64,000 nt of DNA from Leishmania martiniquensis. Its lineage: Eukaryota; Euglenozoa; Kinetoplastea; Trypanosomatida; Trypanosomatidae. The stretch covers positions 198,501-262,500 of the forward strand of contig NC_090162.1 in NCBI RefSeq assembly GCF_017916325.1. Reading direction: 5' to 3'. The notes below the pieces were generated by a model. The model worked only from the letters and a program-made list of their open reading frames with translations, had not been told where the DNA came from and made no database searches. Each line of letters starts with the position of its first letter. The stretch's first letter is position 1. Shown one piece after another: positions 1 to 12,100 of this stretch. The translations under genes were made by a program, and so were the position numbers.

Positions 1-636
1 CGAGGAGTGACCTACGCAGGAGGGAAAGGCGCTGTTGCAGTTGAATGCGTGCGAGCGCCATAGGGCCCATGAGTGGTGGCGCTTCGCGGCTTTGGCTTCG
101 CCGTCTCCTGTGCGTTGCTAGTGCCTGTGGCTGGGCCTCCCTTCGGGCACTCTCCTCCGTCAGACTTGGTGAGGCAGACGAGTGCGTCGGGTATGGAGGC
201 AGGCAGTAGCGTGGCGGTAAAGTCGCGCGCGCTCTCTTTCCTGTGCCCTGCCTCATCTTGAGATGTTCTGTGCAAGCGGGCGCAGCCTCTTTCGCCGATG
301 TTTCTCGCCCACGGCACGCGACGCAGGTGCGCGTGCCTACGCACCCGGATGTGCAGCTTTGTGTTCTGCAGCTCTCGTATTACTTTCTCCTCTCTCCACC
401 CCCTCCCCCTTTTTTCGGACGGCTCCCACGATCCGTCCTCTCTCTCGATCTCGGGGCGGTCTTTCTCCGCACGAAGATGTATATCGTCATCGCTCTCTTT
501 TTCCTGGAGAGGTTGATGTGACGTGTCGCTGTTCCACACCCACGCCCCCCCCGCCACCTTCCCCCTCCTCAGTCGCAAACGTACACGGTAGACGAAAAAG
601 AAAAACGTACGCACTTCGACAGGCACACAGGCACAT

Positions 637-657
637 ACACACACACACACACACACA
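637..657. repeat. CA dinucleotide microsatellite
   Basis: About ten consecutive AC/CA units are read directly in the sequence, in non-coding DNA. Such tracts recur in the spacers of this window. Confidence 0.9.
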
Positions 658-1193
658 GGAAAGGGAGACCAGCGTTTTTTTCTTTATTTTTTTCTCGTGT
701 ACATCAGTGCCCTCTGTTTTTTCTTTGCTCTCCTCCTGTTTCCCTCCCGCCTCTGCTCAGCAGTGAGACTTCCACGGGTGAGGGAGCGGAGGAGAGCACG
801 TCTTGGTGCTTTCAGCGACGGGCAGCTGAAAAGCGCGCAAGAGGGCCAAAGCAAAGAAGCAAAAAGGAACGTGAATAAACGTGAGCTCTCTCGCGCAGCT
901 CCTCTGTGGTACCTCTGTCCCCTCCTCCTCCCCCCGTCTATTCTTTCTCACATCCCTCTTGCCTTGCCTCGTTTTTTTTTGTGTGTGCGTTGTCCCGCAG
1001 TGTCTCCCTCTCTCATTTCCCTGCCTGCCGGCTTGTGTGCCGTGTATGAGACAGAAGTGGCGCTCTCTTTACGCGCTTTTTTTGTTCGCCGCGTCTGCTG
1101 ATCCTCTGCCTCCTCCACCGATCCCATTCTTCTCGTTCTCTCCCCTCCTTCCACACTCCTGTAAGGGTATTAGCAGAGAGAGAGCGTGACACA

Positions 1194-1207
1194 CATATAT
1201 ATATATA
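1194..1207. repeat. TA dinucleotide run
   Basis: A short alternating AT run in otherwise GC/pyrimidine-rich spacer. Similar runs occur at 28829-28853, 32338-32351 and 49481-49499. Confidence 0.85.
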
Positions 1208-3199
1208 CTCTCAAGAGTGAAAAGAGCGCCAGTCATCTTCGAAAGACTCAGGGACAGAGAGGAAACCAAGCAAAAAGGGAGCCCCGTCCACTTCCCCTTC
1301 CCTCCGTCATAGCCCCCCCTCCCCCTCTCTCTCGTTCTGAGCTCTTCGTGTCACCCTAACACGACACCATCAACGCTGCCTGCTGACGCGTACAGGACCG
1401 AAACGCCAAAGGGCGTCTTTTGGCAGTGTACGCAAATACACCACACACACACACACGCACATGCGGACGTTTGGGTGAATTGCTCGTATTCCCTCCCCCC
1501 TCCCCCTCCCCTCTCCTCCTCCCCGACTTTTGCTCATACGCGCACTATCCATTTGTCTCCCACACCGCACCCACGGACTCGCGTGCGCGACGGAGCGCGG
1601 CGACGTGTTGTTGGCTGCGCACGTGACGTGGCAGGGCATCTGTTTGGAATAGAGAGCGCAAATAAGAAGCGAACGAAGAAGAGCGTCAGCTGGAGTCGAG
1701 AAGTGCATTTGTGGGCGCGTCTTCTCGCACTCGCTTGCGTTTCGCGTAGACTGCTCACTCGTGAGGAGTGTACGCTCTCTTCCCTCTCCAGCGCTGAAGG
1801 GGAGCCTCTCTGCGCGTCCTTCTCTCTCCCGCAGCGCGCGCGCACATACACACGCACTTTCTTGGGCATCTTCCTCACGTACCCTTCTGCACATCTTTTG
1901 GTGCTTGCAAGCAAAGTTCTCTCTCTCTCTGTCTCTCTCGAGCTCATCGAACACGATCACTGCCCCCTTACCGCTCTTTCAAGTGTGTGTGTGTGCCTCG
2001 TGCCGTGCTACTGCTTGGTTTCGCTCGCTCACACCTGACTTCACCTCTCCCCACTCTCGACATCAGCACCACAGCAATCCCTTGCCGCCTCTGCCCTGGT
2101 TGACATCCCGTTTGGTTTCTGCAGGGCGTCCCTATTCTCTCTTTGAGTGTGTGCCAAGGTTTTTTTTTACCTCAAAAAAAATAATATTGGCAGGCACTCA
2201 GTGGCAAAGGGCGTGCATGCTCGTTTACGTTTGTGGGTCATTCTCACTCTTTCGTCACCACACGCCCACTGGCCTACGCTGCTCTGCGCACAAGAGTGCA
2301 AAGCCACGGACGCCCGCAGAACCTCCTTTGGCGGAGAAGGCGACCGTCACCCCTTCTCCTGTCTTCTTTTCCTCCTCCCTTGTAGATTGCACGCGGCGTG
2401 CGCTGAGCGGCACGAGAACGAAAGCCGCCGCTCGGCCCACCGCCCTGCAGCACTACATCTGTAAATAGCCACGCCCCCTCCCCCCAGCCGTGTACAGCAT
2501 TTTCTCTCCACGGGCTTTGTTTACTTTGCATCAGTGGTCTCATCTTCTCACGCGCTGCGGTATCTCTTTTTGTGTGTTTGTGTGTGACCGCTTTCTGCTC
2601 TTCCGTTTCACCTCCATTTTTTTCTCTTCGGTGCGTTTGTATTTTGGCCTCACCCTTTGAAACAGCGGAGTGTCTCCTGTGTATGCCTCATCCATCCGCG
2701 GCAGCATCCCTTCCCCTCCCCCTTCCCACTCTTGTCTGCCTGTCGCTCGCGCCTGGGGTCTTGTTCAGACTGCGAATTCGACGGCATCTCTTGCCGCCAT
2801 ATTTCCTCCCCCCTCCCACAAACAAACCTATACCGACACACACAATTGCCTTCCCACCTTTTCTCTTCCTAAGCGCATTCTGAGTTGCTGCAGCGGCCAG
2901 GCTGCTCGCAGCCCTTCTCATCTCCTCGTTTTGGCTGCCCTCTTGTTGCGCTGTTTATTCTTCTTCACCTCTTAAATACGTTCGCGCCGTGTGGTCGTCG
3001 CCTTGAAGGGACGATTGCATCGACGCAGGTGAGAGGCGCCCCTCTCTCGCCACCCTCGACCCCCCCTCCCCCCCACACACACCCGCCTCTTATTCCCTTT
3101 CACGCATCGGGTACGCCGTAAAAGAGCCCGAAAGACGAAAAAGGACTCTCAACATCTTTTTTCGCCCCTCCTCTCCCCTTTCCACTTCTCTCGATAGGC

Positions 3200-6100
3200 A
3201 TGGCGACACCCGTTGAGGAGGTACCGGACAGCAACACCCTCTTCAGGGACACTGAGTTCATCAACAGTAATCAACATGTGACCGATCAGTGGGTTTCCAT
3301 TCGAGAGCTGTATCCTAGCGGTGTGAACCAGCCGCTGCTGCCGGAGACGTTCTCGCGAGACCAGTTTGGCCAGGGTAACCACTACGAATGCTTCATGATC
3401 TCTGCCCTTGCGACTCTCGTGCGCTTCCCCGATGTGATCCGGAACTGCTTTGTGACAAGGAAGGTGCGCCAGGACGGCCGCTACACGTTTCAGTTTTTTC
3501 GCGGCAAGGAGTGGGTCAAAGTCGAGATCGACGACACGATTCCGTTAGAGGACGATGCCGTGTTGTACACGCAGTCCCCCACCGAGCACTGGTGGCCGCT
3601 GCTGCTGGAGAAGGCGTACGCCAAGTTCTACACCGCCTACGACCACCTTGAGGGCTGTACGCTTCAGGAGACCTTCCACGACCTGACGGGCAACCCAGTG
3701 CTGAACATCCCTATGGACGCGAAGTTGGCCAAGGCCGCCGGCGTCGACATCGACGACGGACAGTACTGGCTGTCGATTGGGGAGAGCCTCATACGTGGCG
3801 ACTACGTCTCGTCTGCTCTCACGAAGAACGCGGAGTTGGAACGCGTAGGCATGCAGTCAGAGCAACAGTACGCCATTCTGGAGGTCCTCTCTCTTACAGG
3901 ATCTTCGGCGTTAGATGACATTGTAATTCACTTACACAACCCCTTCGAGGACGACGAGTTTGAGTACAGCGGCCCCTTGAACAAGACTGACAGCAAGTGG
4001 ACGGCGAGGCACCGGCAGCAGTACCCGGTGGACGACCGCCACTCAATCTTCCTACCGCTGAAAACCTTTCTCAGGTACACAAATTCGATCCAGTACTGCT
4101 TCATGCGCCCCGTAGAAGGCCTCGTGCAAACGTACAGCGCTGCCTGGAAGGGCGAGTCTGCCGGTGGGAATCCAACCTTCGTAACGTGGCGCCGAAATCC
4201 GCTTTTCCTCGTTAGAAACGGCGGCGCGGAGGAGGTCAAGATGGTGGCGATGATACAGCAAGAAGACCAGCGTCGCTTCGCCAACGCAGAAGCCGGCGGA
4301 TCCTACCTTCAGTGCGGCCTCGTCGTGGTCTGCTCAACGCACCCCAACCCAACCCCGACGTTCTGGGTCACCGGCAACAACCACAAACCGATTCACAAGA
4401 GCCTCTTCCTCAACTCGCGTGAGGTGGCGAACACGATGACGGTTCCTCCGAACTCGTTGTGCTACCTCGTCCCCTCCTGCATGCACAAGGGCGCTGAGGC
4501 CAGCTTTCAGCTGTTGCTCTACCATCTCAAAGGTCAAGATTACTCGCAGCTCTCCGTAGAGCCGCTCATCATCCCCGGCATGAACTGGGCGAATGCCGCC
4601 TCCAAGAACGTGGAGCTGAGGCAGAAAGAGAAGGACCGCGTCGACTTCTACGTGGATGAGGGGACGGACATCCACATCCTCATGCACCAAACAAAGCCCT
4701 ACATCAGCAAATCCGGCGGCGACGCCATGACGGAGGACTACATGGGCATGTATCTCTACGACGACACGGATCGCAAGGTCGCCGGCGTGCACGCCGCCAC
4801 GAACTTCCGCGAAATTAGCATCATTCATCGCCTTCCCCGCAGTGGCCGGTATGCCATCTCCATCACGTGCCCGCGTGCGAAGGGCGAGGTACCGGCGTAC
4901 ATCACGATCGTTGGCTCGCACGCTTCGAACGTGCGCATCGTCGACCCTCCAGAGGACGCCACGATGTTCGACGATGAGGACATCATCGACGAGGGCGAAG
5001 ACGCCGCTGCGGTGGCGAACCCGATCGACTACAACCCGTTCGTCTTCGATGTCGTGCGCCACAGCGAGCACGGCGAGAGCGACTCTCCGTTTGAGGACAA
5101 GCGCTTCTACATGGACAACCGCGGCGCAACCAATGAGCCGTGGGTGCACATCGGCGACCTTTACCCTGAAGGCAAGACGCAGCCGCTTCTGCCGAGGGAG
5201 CTGAGCCGCGAGCAGTTTGGACAGGGCGACCACTACGACTGCAGCACGCTGACGGCGTTTGCGGCGCTGCTGGAGCGCCACCCTGAGGTCATCCGCAACT
5301 GCTTCATCTCGAAGAACCCGCGCAAGGATGGCCGCTACACGTTCCAGTTCCACCGCTACGGGCAGTGGGTGAAGGTGGAGATCGATGACCGCATTCCGAT
5401 GGTGAAGGGCGACACGGTGTTTTGCCGCTCGCCGACGCACCACTGGTGGCCGCTGCTGCTGGAGAAGGCGTACGCGAAGTTCTACACGCTTTACCAAAAC
5501 CTGGAGGACATTTCGCAGGGTGAGGTCTTTCACGACTTCACTGGAAAGCCTTGCCTTTCTGTCTCTACGGACCCTGCATCGGCCACAGTGAACATGTCCT
5601 ATTTTGATGAGGCTCCTTACTGGGCAGAGCTGGAGAGGTCGCTGCCAGACGTGTGTATCACTGCACTGGCGACGGGGCAAGCAGCGGAGGAGTACGGGTT
5701 GCTGTTCGGGCACTCTTATGCTGTGCTGGAGATTGTGCTGGTGAATGGCGGGCACCAGGTAGGGGATGTGCTTGTGAAGATGTACAACCCCTATGAGGAT
5801 GCGCCGTACTCGGGCCCGATGAATGCCAAAGATGGCGCATGGACGAATGAGCTGCAGAGCAGGTGCCAGCTAGAAGAGGACCATAGTGTTTTTTGGATCC
5901 CTGCGCGCAACTTTGCCGGGGCGTTCTGCTCAGTGCAGATTGGCTATGTCACCGGCCTTGCAGATGGTTCGTGGCACTTCAACAGCGAGTGGGCTCAAGG
6001 AACCGCTGGGGGGGATACGTCGTGTGTATCTTGGCGTGAGAATCCTTTGTATGTCTTCTCAAACCCGACGGGTGACATCGTGCAGCTCGTCGCGATGGTG

Positions 6101-9100
6101 CGTCAACCGGATGAGCGACACCTGCTGCACATGTTGCCAAACCGGGAGCTGGCCTACTCCAAGAAAGGGCTCTGCGTCGCCGTGGCGAACCCCAATGCTG
6201 CGAATGTTTCGACGCACCTCGTCACTCTCGATAATCACCGCTTCATCCACCGCGAGATGCTGCTGCCCGCGCGGGAGGTGGCCAACATCCTGACGATTCC
6301 ACCACATTCTTTATCCTACGTCGTCGGGCACTGTGGCAGCAGGGTAACTGGCAAATTTTTGCTGTCCTACTGGTTCATGAGGAGCGAGGATGTTGGGAAG
6401 CTGAGGATTGAGCGGTACCGCCCGAGGGTGGCGACGCACCAGCCGGCCATCGCGCGTGTGAGCCTTCGCAACCGCGCAAAGGAGCGGGTGGGCTTTTTGA
6501 TCGACGAACCGACAGAGGTGCACGCGGTGCTGCGACAAGAGAAGCCCTTCACACCCCCTCAGGGCGGCGACGTGATCGCCGAAGACTACGTGGGCGTCTA
6601 CCTCTACGATTCGCAGAACAATCGCATCAAGGGGATCCAGTCCGCCATGAACTACCGCGAACTGAGTCTGGTAGTGGAGCTGGCAGAACCAGGCCATTAC
6701 GTCTTTGTCAGCACGTGCCCTCGTGGAAACGGCGAGGTGCCGTGCAAGGTGGAAATTTGCGCAGTGGAAGAGGCTCATGTGCGCATCACCGAGCCACCGG
6801 AGGACGCCGTTGCAGTTAAGGAGTTAGACTTGGCGTTTCTCGACGCTTTCCCCGAAGGCCTTCCGCTGTCGGTGTTGCCTATTGATGGGGATCCCCTGTT
6901 TCAGGAGCACTGTGCTGCGCTAGGACGCCTTCTCGCTGACCCGGCTTCGAGCGCAGATGAGATTCAGTGCCTGAAGGACCGCCTCAATGAGCGCGTGCAC
7001 GAATTAGCCAAGGCAATACTGGCAAGTGAGCGACCGGAGTACCTGGCTGGCCGCGACCTGAGAGTACTCAACCCACTGCTCGACGCCGACGAGGAGTACA
7101 TGGCTGCAGAGCGTGAGCGGTACGACCTCAAGCAAGATCTACGTAACCGTTATAAACTGCGGTCGCAAGAGGAGAAGCTGCGAGGCATCGCCGAGAAAAT
7201 CAATGAGCAGTGCGCCTTGAGCAACCTATCTTTCATCGAAGCGCGGCCTGAGGGCATCGCTCGTGAGGACATTCCGCTCATCTCTGACGAGGTGTTCGCG
7301 GCGATGATGAAGGAGCTGATGCAACTACGACGCCGGCCGGAGGAGAGTGCTTCCGCCATTGCTGACCTGGAGGAGCGAATGGCGAAGAGAGCGAGGGAGA
7401 TCGCTCGATCGATGCGTGATGCCGAGCGGACGTATCTCGATCGCACGCCGGAGGGCGTGCCTCTCGAGCTGTTGCCGCTAAATACGGACGAGCAGTTCGG
7501 CTCAATGGAAGACGAGTTGAGGACGCTGCTCCGCTCCACCCTCGCTGATCACGGCTCCATCGCTGCCTTGAGGGCCAAGCTGGGCGCGCGCGCCCATGAG
7601 CTGGCGCACGCACTAAAGGAGTCCGGACGAGCACGATTTCTCAATGCTGAAATTTCACGCGAATTAAGCGCCGCTCTCGATCAAGACCCCGAGCTCACTG
7701 CCAAGGAGGTTGAGCGGCTGCGCCTGTTGCAGGAGGACCCTGATGGGAATGCCGCCGCGATCACACGGCTCGAGGAGGCACTCGGGAGTCTCGCAGCGCA
7801 AATAGGTAAGAGGCTCAAGGAAGCCGAGCGCGCCTTTCTTATCCCGTACAACGTTGATGTTGAGGCCATGCGGGACACGCTTGATGGTGACGCCGCGTTT
7901 CTTCAAATGGAAGACGAGCTGCGCGAGCTGCGCAGAAGCCCTAAACGAAATGCCTCTGCCATCGAAGCGTTGGAGACGGAGATGGCGCGAGTGGCCCTAC
8001 AGCTAGCCGCGGAGAGTAAGCGCCAGCAGCGCTCAAAGTACCTCGAGGCAGAGTATGAGGGCCGGGCGATGGAGACGTTGCCGCTCGAGGATGACAATGC
8101 TTTCCGTGATGCAGAGGCGGCGTACTTGAAGATGCGCGAGGCGGGGAGTGCAGAGCCTGCCACGCTGCAGCGGCTGGCGGAGAAGGTGAACCAGTGTGCA
8201 ACTGGCATCGCCCGCAAGATGAACGCGGCTGACCGGCCAACATACCTGCCGAAAACTTTGCGTGGTGTACCTCTTCATGCGCTGCCGCTAGACGACGACG
8301 ACGAGTTTCTACGCATGGAGCAGGAGCGCGCTCGCGCGGCGCGCACAGATGGCCTCGAGGGCGAGGCCGCCATGCTAGAAGGCCGACTGAAAGCGAGAGC
8401 GGAGGAGTTGGCGCGCGCGCATCTGTCTAGGGATCGAGAATACCTTGATCAGTTCCCCGAAGGAATTCCGCTTGCATGTCTTCACATCGACGACGACGAC
8501 TTATTCCGTGTGAAAGAGGAGCAGCGGGCGAGTTTACTGGCGGATGGCGAAACAGAGGCACGCAGGAGCGCCATAGTAGCCTTGGAGGAGAGCATGAATC
8601 AGCAGGTGCACGATATGGCGAAGAAGCTGAAGGGGTCGCACATAAAGGAATGCTCGTCGGAGCGGGTGCGCGGCATACCGCGAGAGCTGATGCCTCTGAT
8701 GACGGATGAGAAGATTTCTCAGATCATCACGGCGCGCTTACTCAGTGACACAGCCACCGACGCTGCAGCGCAAGGAGATGCGCTCGAGGCTCGTGTGAGA
8801 GAGCTGGCTGATGCTGCGATCGAAAGTGTGCGATGCCGCCTTGAAACTACTCCGCTGCAGGTGCCCCTGGCCGACCTCCCCCTCGACGAGGATGAGGTTT
8901 TCAAAGCGCTGGAGATTGAGGCAGTGCGGCAGCTTCAGAGGCCGACGCTGGATGAGCCTGCGCTGAGAGACACGATCAACTCACTCAACCGCCGCGCGCG
9001 CGCGTTGGCGGAGCAGCAGTGCTGGAGGGAGAGAGAGGCGTTTATGGATCCTCACCCGAAGGGGCGCGCGCTTACCTCACTGCCGCTCAACAGCGACGCT

Positions 9101-12100
9101 TCTTTTCTCACTGCTGAGGCACAGCTCCGTGCGGCGCTCCGGTCTGGAGTGGCAGACCCATCAGCGCTGCGCGCCTTAACGGAGCAGATGGTGGTTCGCG
9201 CCGAGCAGTTGGCGTTGGAGGCGAACTGCCAGGATCGCGCTTCTTTCCTCCCCGCAACATTGCGCGGTATTGCCGTGCGAGACTTGCCCCTGGACGACGA
9301 CAACGAGTTTGGCCAGCTGGAAGAGGAGCGCGCCATGGCGCTGCTAGACCCGCAGCAATCGGCCGCAACGCTGGCGGCCGTGGAGGAAGCGCTGCGTTCC
9401 CGTGCAGACGCCCTCGCCAAGGATGCCCTCGAGTGCGACCGCGGCTTCTTGGACAAGCGCCCAGAGGGGTTGCCGTTACGGCAGGTGCCCATCGATTTTG
9501 ACAGCGCGTTTGAACAGCTAGAGGTGCAGCGGGCACAGCTCCGTTCCTCTGCCCGCGCATCAGGCACCGCTTCTCCCACGGCGGAGGTGCAGGCGATTGA
9601 GAAGAAGCTGAACGCGCGTGCCCATGAGATCGCAAAAGGAGTGAAGGCGGCCCTTCGCAATAAGCTGGACCAAATCGTGCTTGGCATCCCTCTCAAGGAA
9701 TTGCCGCTCGACGCGGATGCGGCGTTCACCGAGGCGGAGGAAAGGTGCCGCGACGCGGAGGCAGCTGACGATTTCAGCGCTGCGGCCCTCATCAAAGAAG
9801 AGCTCAACACTCGCGCCAAAACGCTGGCCGCAGCCATGCACAAGGCAGAGTACGCGGCGCTTCAGCAGAATCCCGAGGGCTTACCGCTTGAGGCACTGCC
9901 ACTCGACTCTGACCCTGTTTTTCTGAGCCTGGAGAGGGAGGCGCGCGCCGTTCGCGCGGCTGCTGCTGTGCCAGATGGGCTGCTCCGCGGCAGCGACGCG
10001 GCAAAGCTGGCCGGACTGTTAGAGGAGCTAAACAATCGTGCGCGCGTACTTGCCAATGAGTCACGGCTGGAGTACTGTGACGCGGAGCCTGAGGGGATGC
10101 CGTTGAAGGTGCTGCACCTGGCGGATGAGCCATTTTTTCTCGAGAAGGAGGAGGAGCGCCGGCATCTTCTTCAGGCGCATGGTGCAGACAGTGAACCTGT
10201 GCGCTCCTGCAACGCGGAGCTCACGAAGATGGCGCATGCGATTGCGCGCAGTCGTCTGCAGGGCGACCGCAGTTTCCTCGACAAAAATCCAGAAGGGGTG
10301 GCGCTGAGCGAGCTGCCGCTGGACGAGGATACCGTGTTTCATGCGATGGAGGTGGAGCGGGCCAAGCTGAAAGCGCACAAGACCACCGCCACCTCCATCG
10401 TAAAAGCGCTAGAGGATAAGCTCAACGAGCGACTCCATGAGCTGGCGCGGCGCCAGAAAGAGGAAGACCTGAGCGGGCTCGATCCGGCACCGCACGGGGT
10501 TCCGCTGGCTGTGCTTCAGCCACACTCTGACGACACCTTCGATAGCATGGTCGACCGCCTCCGGGCGCTAAAGCGAGAACGTCCCGCCATGAATACTGAC
10601 ACCATTCGCGGCCTTCAGGCAGAGATGGATGAGCGATGCTATACTCTGGCGAAGAGGCGGGTTGCTGGCGACCGCGCATTCCTGGGCGCGGAGGTGGAAG
10701 GCGTACCACTTGAACTGCTTCCTCTAGACGAGGACGCGACCTTCCAGGAGCTGGAGCGCAAGCGTGCGAACCTCAAGTCCCTGGACCCCCTCCGCAACGC
10801 TGCGGCGGTGAAGGAATTGGAGGTTCGATTGAGTGAGCGGGCCTATGAGCTGGCCAAGGAGCGGATGGCACAGGAGGTGGATGGGTTGAGCCATCGACCG
10901 TTTGATGTGCCACTGGAGTGGCTGCACCCGTACGCGGACCCGAGCTTCAAGAAAGCGATCGCCGCGCTGCGCCAGTTGCCCACCACGAATAAATCGGACC
11001 CCGCCGTTGCTCCGATCAAGGCGACCATGGAGGAGCGCTGCCAGGCTATGGCACGCGACCTGCTCGAGCAGGATCGTGGCTACTTGCACAGCAGCCCCAA
11101 GAAGGTGCCTCTCTCATTGCTGCCTCTCAACTCAGACGAGATCTTTCACGCCACAGAGGTGCGACGGGCGCTCCTGAAGGCCGAGGACTCGCGCTGGAAC
11201 GCCGACAAAATTGCAGAGTTGGAAAACCAACTCAACCTGCGCGCGATGGAGCTGGCAGATGCGCGCCGGGCGCAGGATTTGCATGGCCTCGACCCGGCGC
11301 CGGAAGGGGTCTCGCTGCGTGTGATCGACCCCCACGCTGACACTGCGTTCGCCAGACTGGTGGACCAGCGGCGAGCGCTAGAGGTGGCGCAGCCGAAAGT
11401 GACCACGGAATCGCCGCAGCTTGCACACCTGGTCGCCGCCATGAACTGTCGAGCGCATGAGCTCGCAAAGAGCATGCTGGACGGCGATCGTGGCTACCTG
11501 GACCGCAACCCTGCAGGGGTCCCGCTGGAAGTGCTGCCTCTCGACACAGACGAGGTGTTCCACGCGATGGAGGTGGAGAGGGCTGCCGCCAAGGCGACTG
11601 ACGCGAAGCGCAATGCCAGCAAGATCAAAGACCTGGAGGGGCTCCTCAACAAGCGCTCTCACGAGCTTGCTCGGCTGCAGAAAGAGGAGGACCTGCGCGA
11701 CCTCAATCCTGCCCCGCGTGGCGTTCCGCTGGGGCTTCTGAAGCCGCACGAGGATCCGTTCTTCGCCGAGCAGGTGAAGCGGCTGCGGGAGATGAAGAAG
11801 AACCCTCCGCGCGATATCACAGAGATGGGTCGCCACATTGACGAGATGAACGAGCGCGCGGCTGCGTTGGCCGGGGAGGCGATGGATCGCGACTACCTCG
11901 ATCCGAATCCGGCGGGTGTGCCACTTGAGGAGCTACCGCTTGACACCGATGACGATTTCCACGGCATGGAGGTGGAGAGGGTGAAGCTGAGGCTGACAGA
12001 CCCGCGGCACCACGGCGCCACGATGACTAGCCTCGAGATCATGCTGAATCAAAGGGCAGCGGAGCTGGCGAGGCGCCAGCGCGTAGCCGATCTTGCCGCT

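Larger units (their letters stand above)
1..3199. other. Non-coding region upstream of the giant calpain-like gene
   Basis: No convincing gene is seen. The frames that stay open here are low-complexity Ser/Pro/Arg/Leu translations of C/T-rich DNA, as in trypanosomatid UTRs and intergenic spacers. A 20-codon open stretch in frame 1 ends at a TAG at 61-63 and could be the tail of an upstream gene, but nothing identifies it. There is a CA microsatellite near 637-657, a TA run near 1194-1207, and repeated C/T tracts (for example 1491-1530 and 3039-3080). The last 50 bases before the giant gene are strongly pyrimidine-rich. Confidence 0.6.

Noticed and set aside
1761..2468. Open frame of 235 codons upstream of the giant gene
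   Set aside because: Ser/Leu/Pro/Arg-rich translation of pyrimidine-rich DNA with no domain signal.
4334..5755. Long minus-strand frame (473 codons) and many other antisense frames inside the giant gene
   Set aside because: These are shadows of the strongly biased + strand codons; the + frame has clear calpain-like and repeat content.
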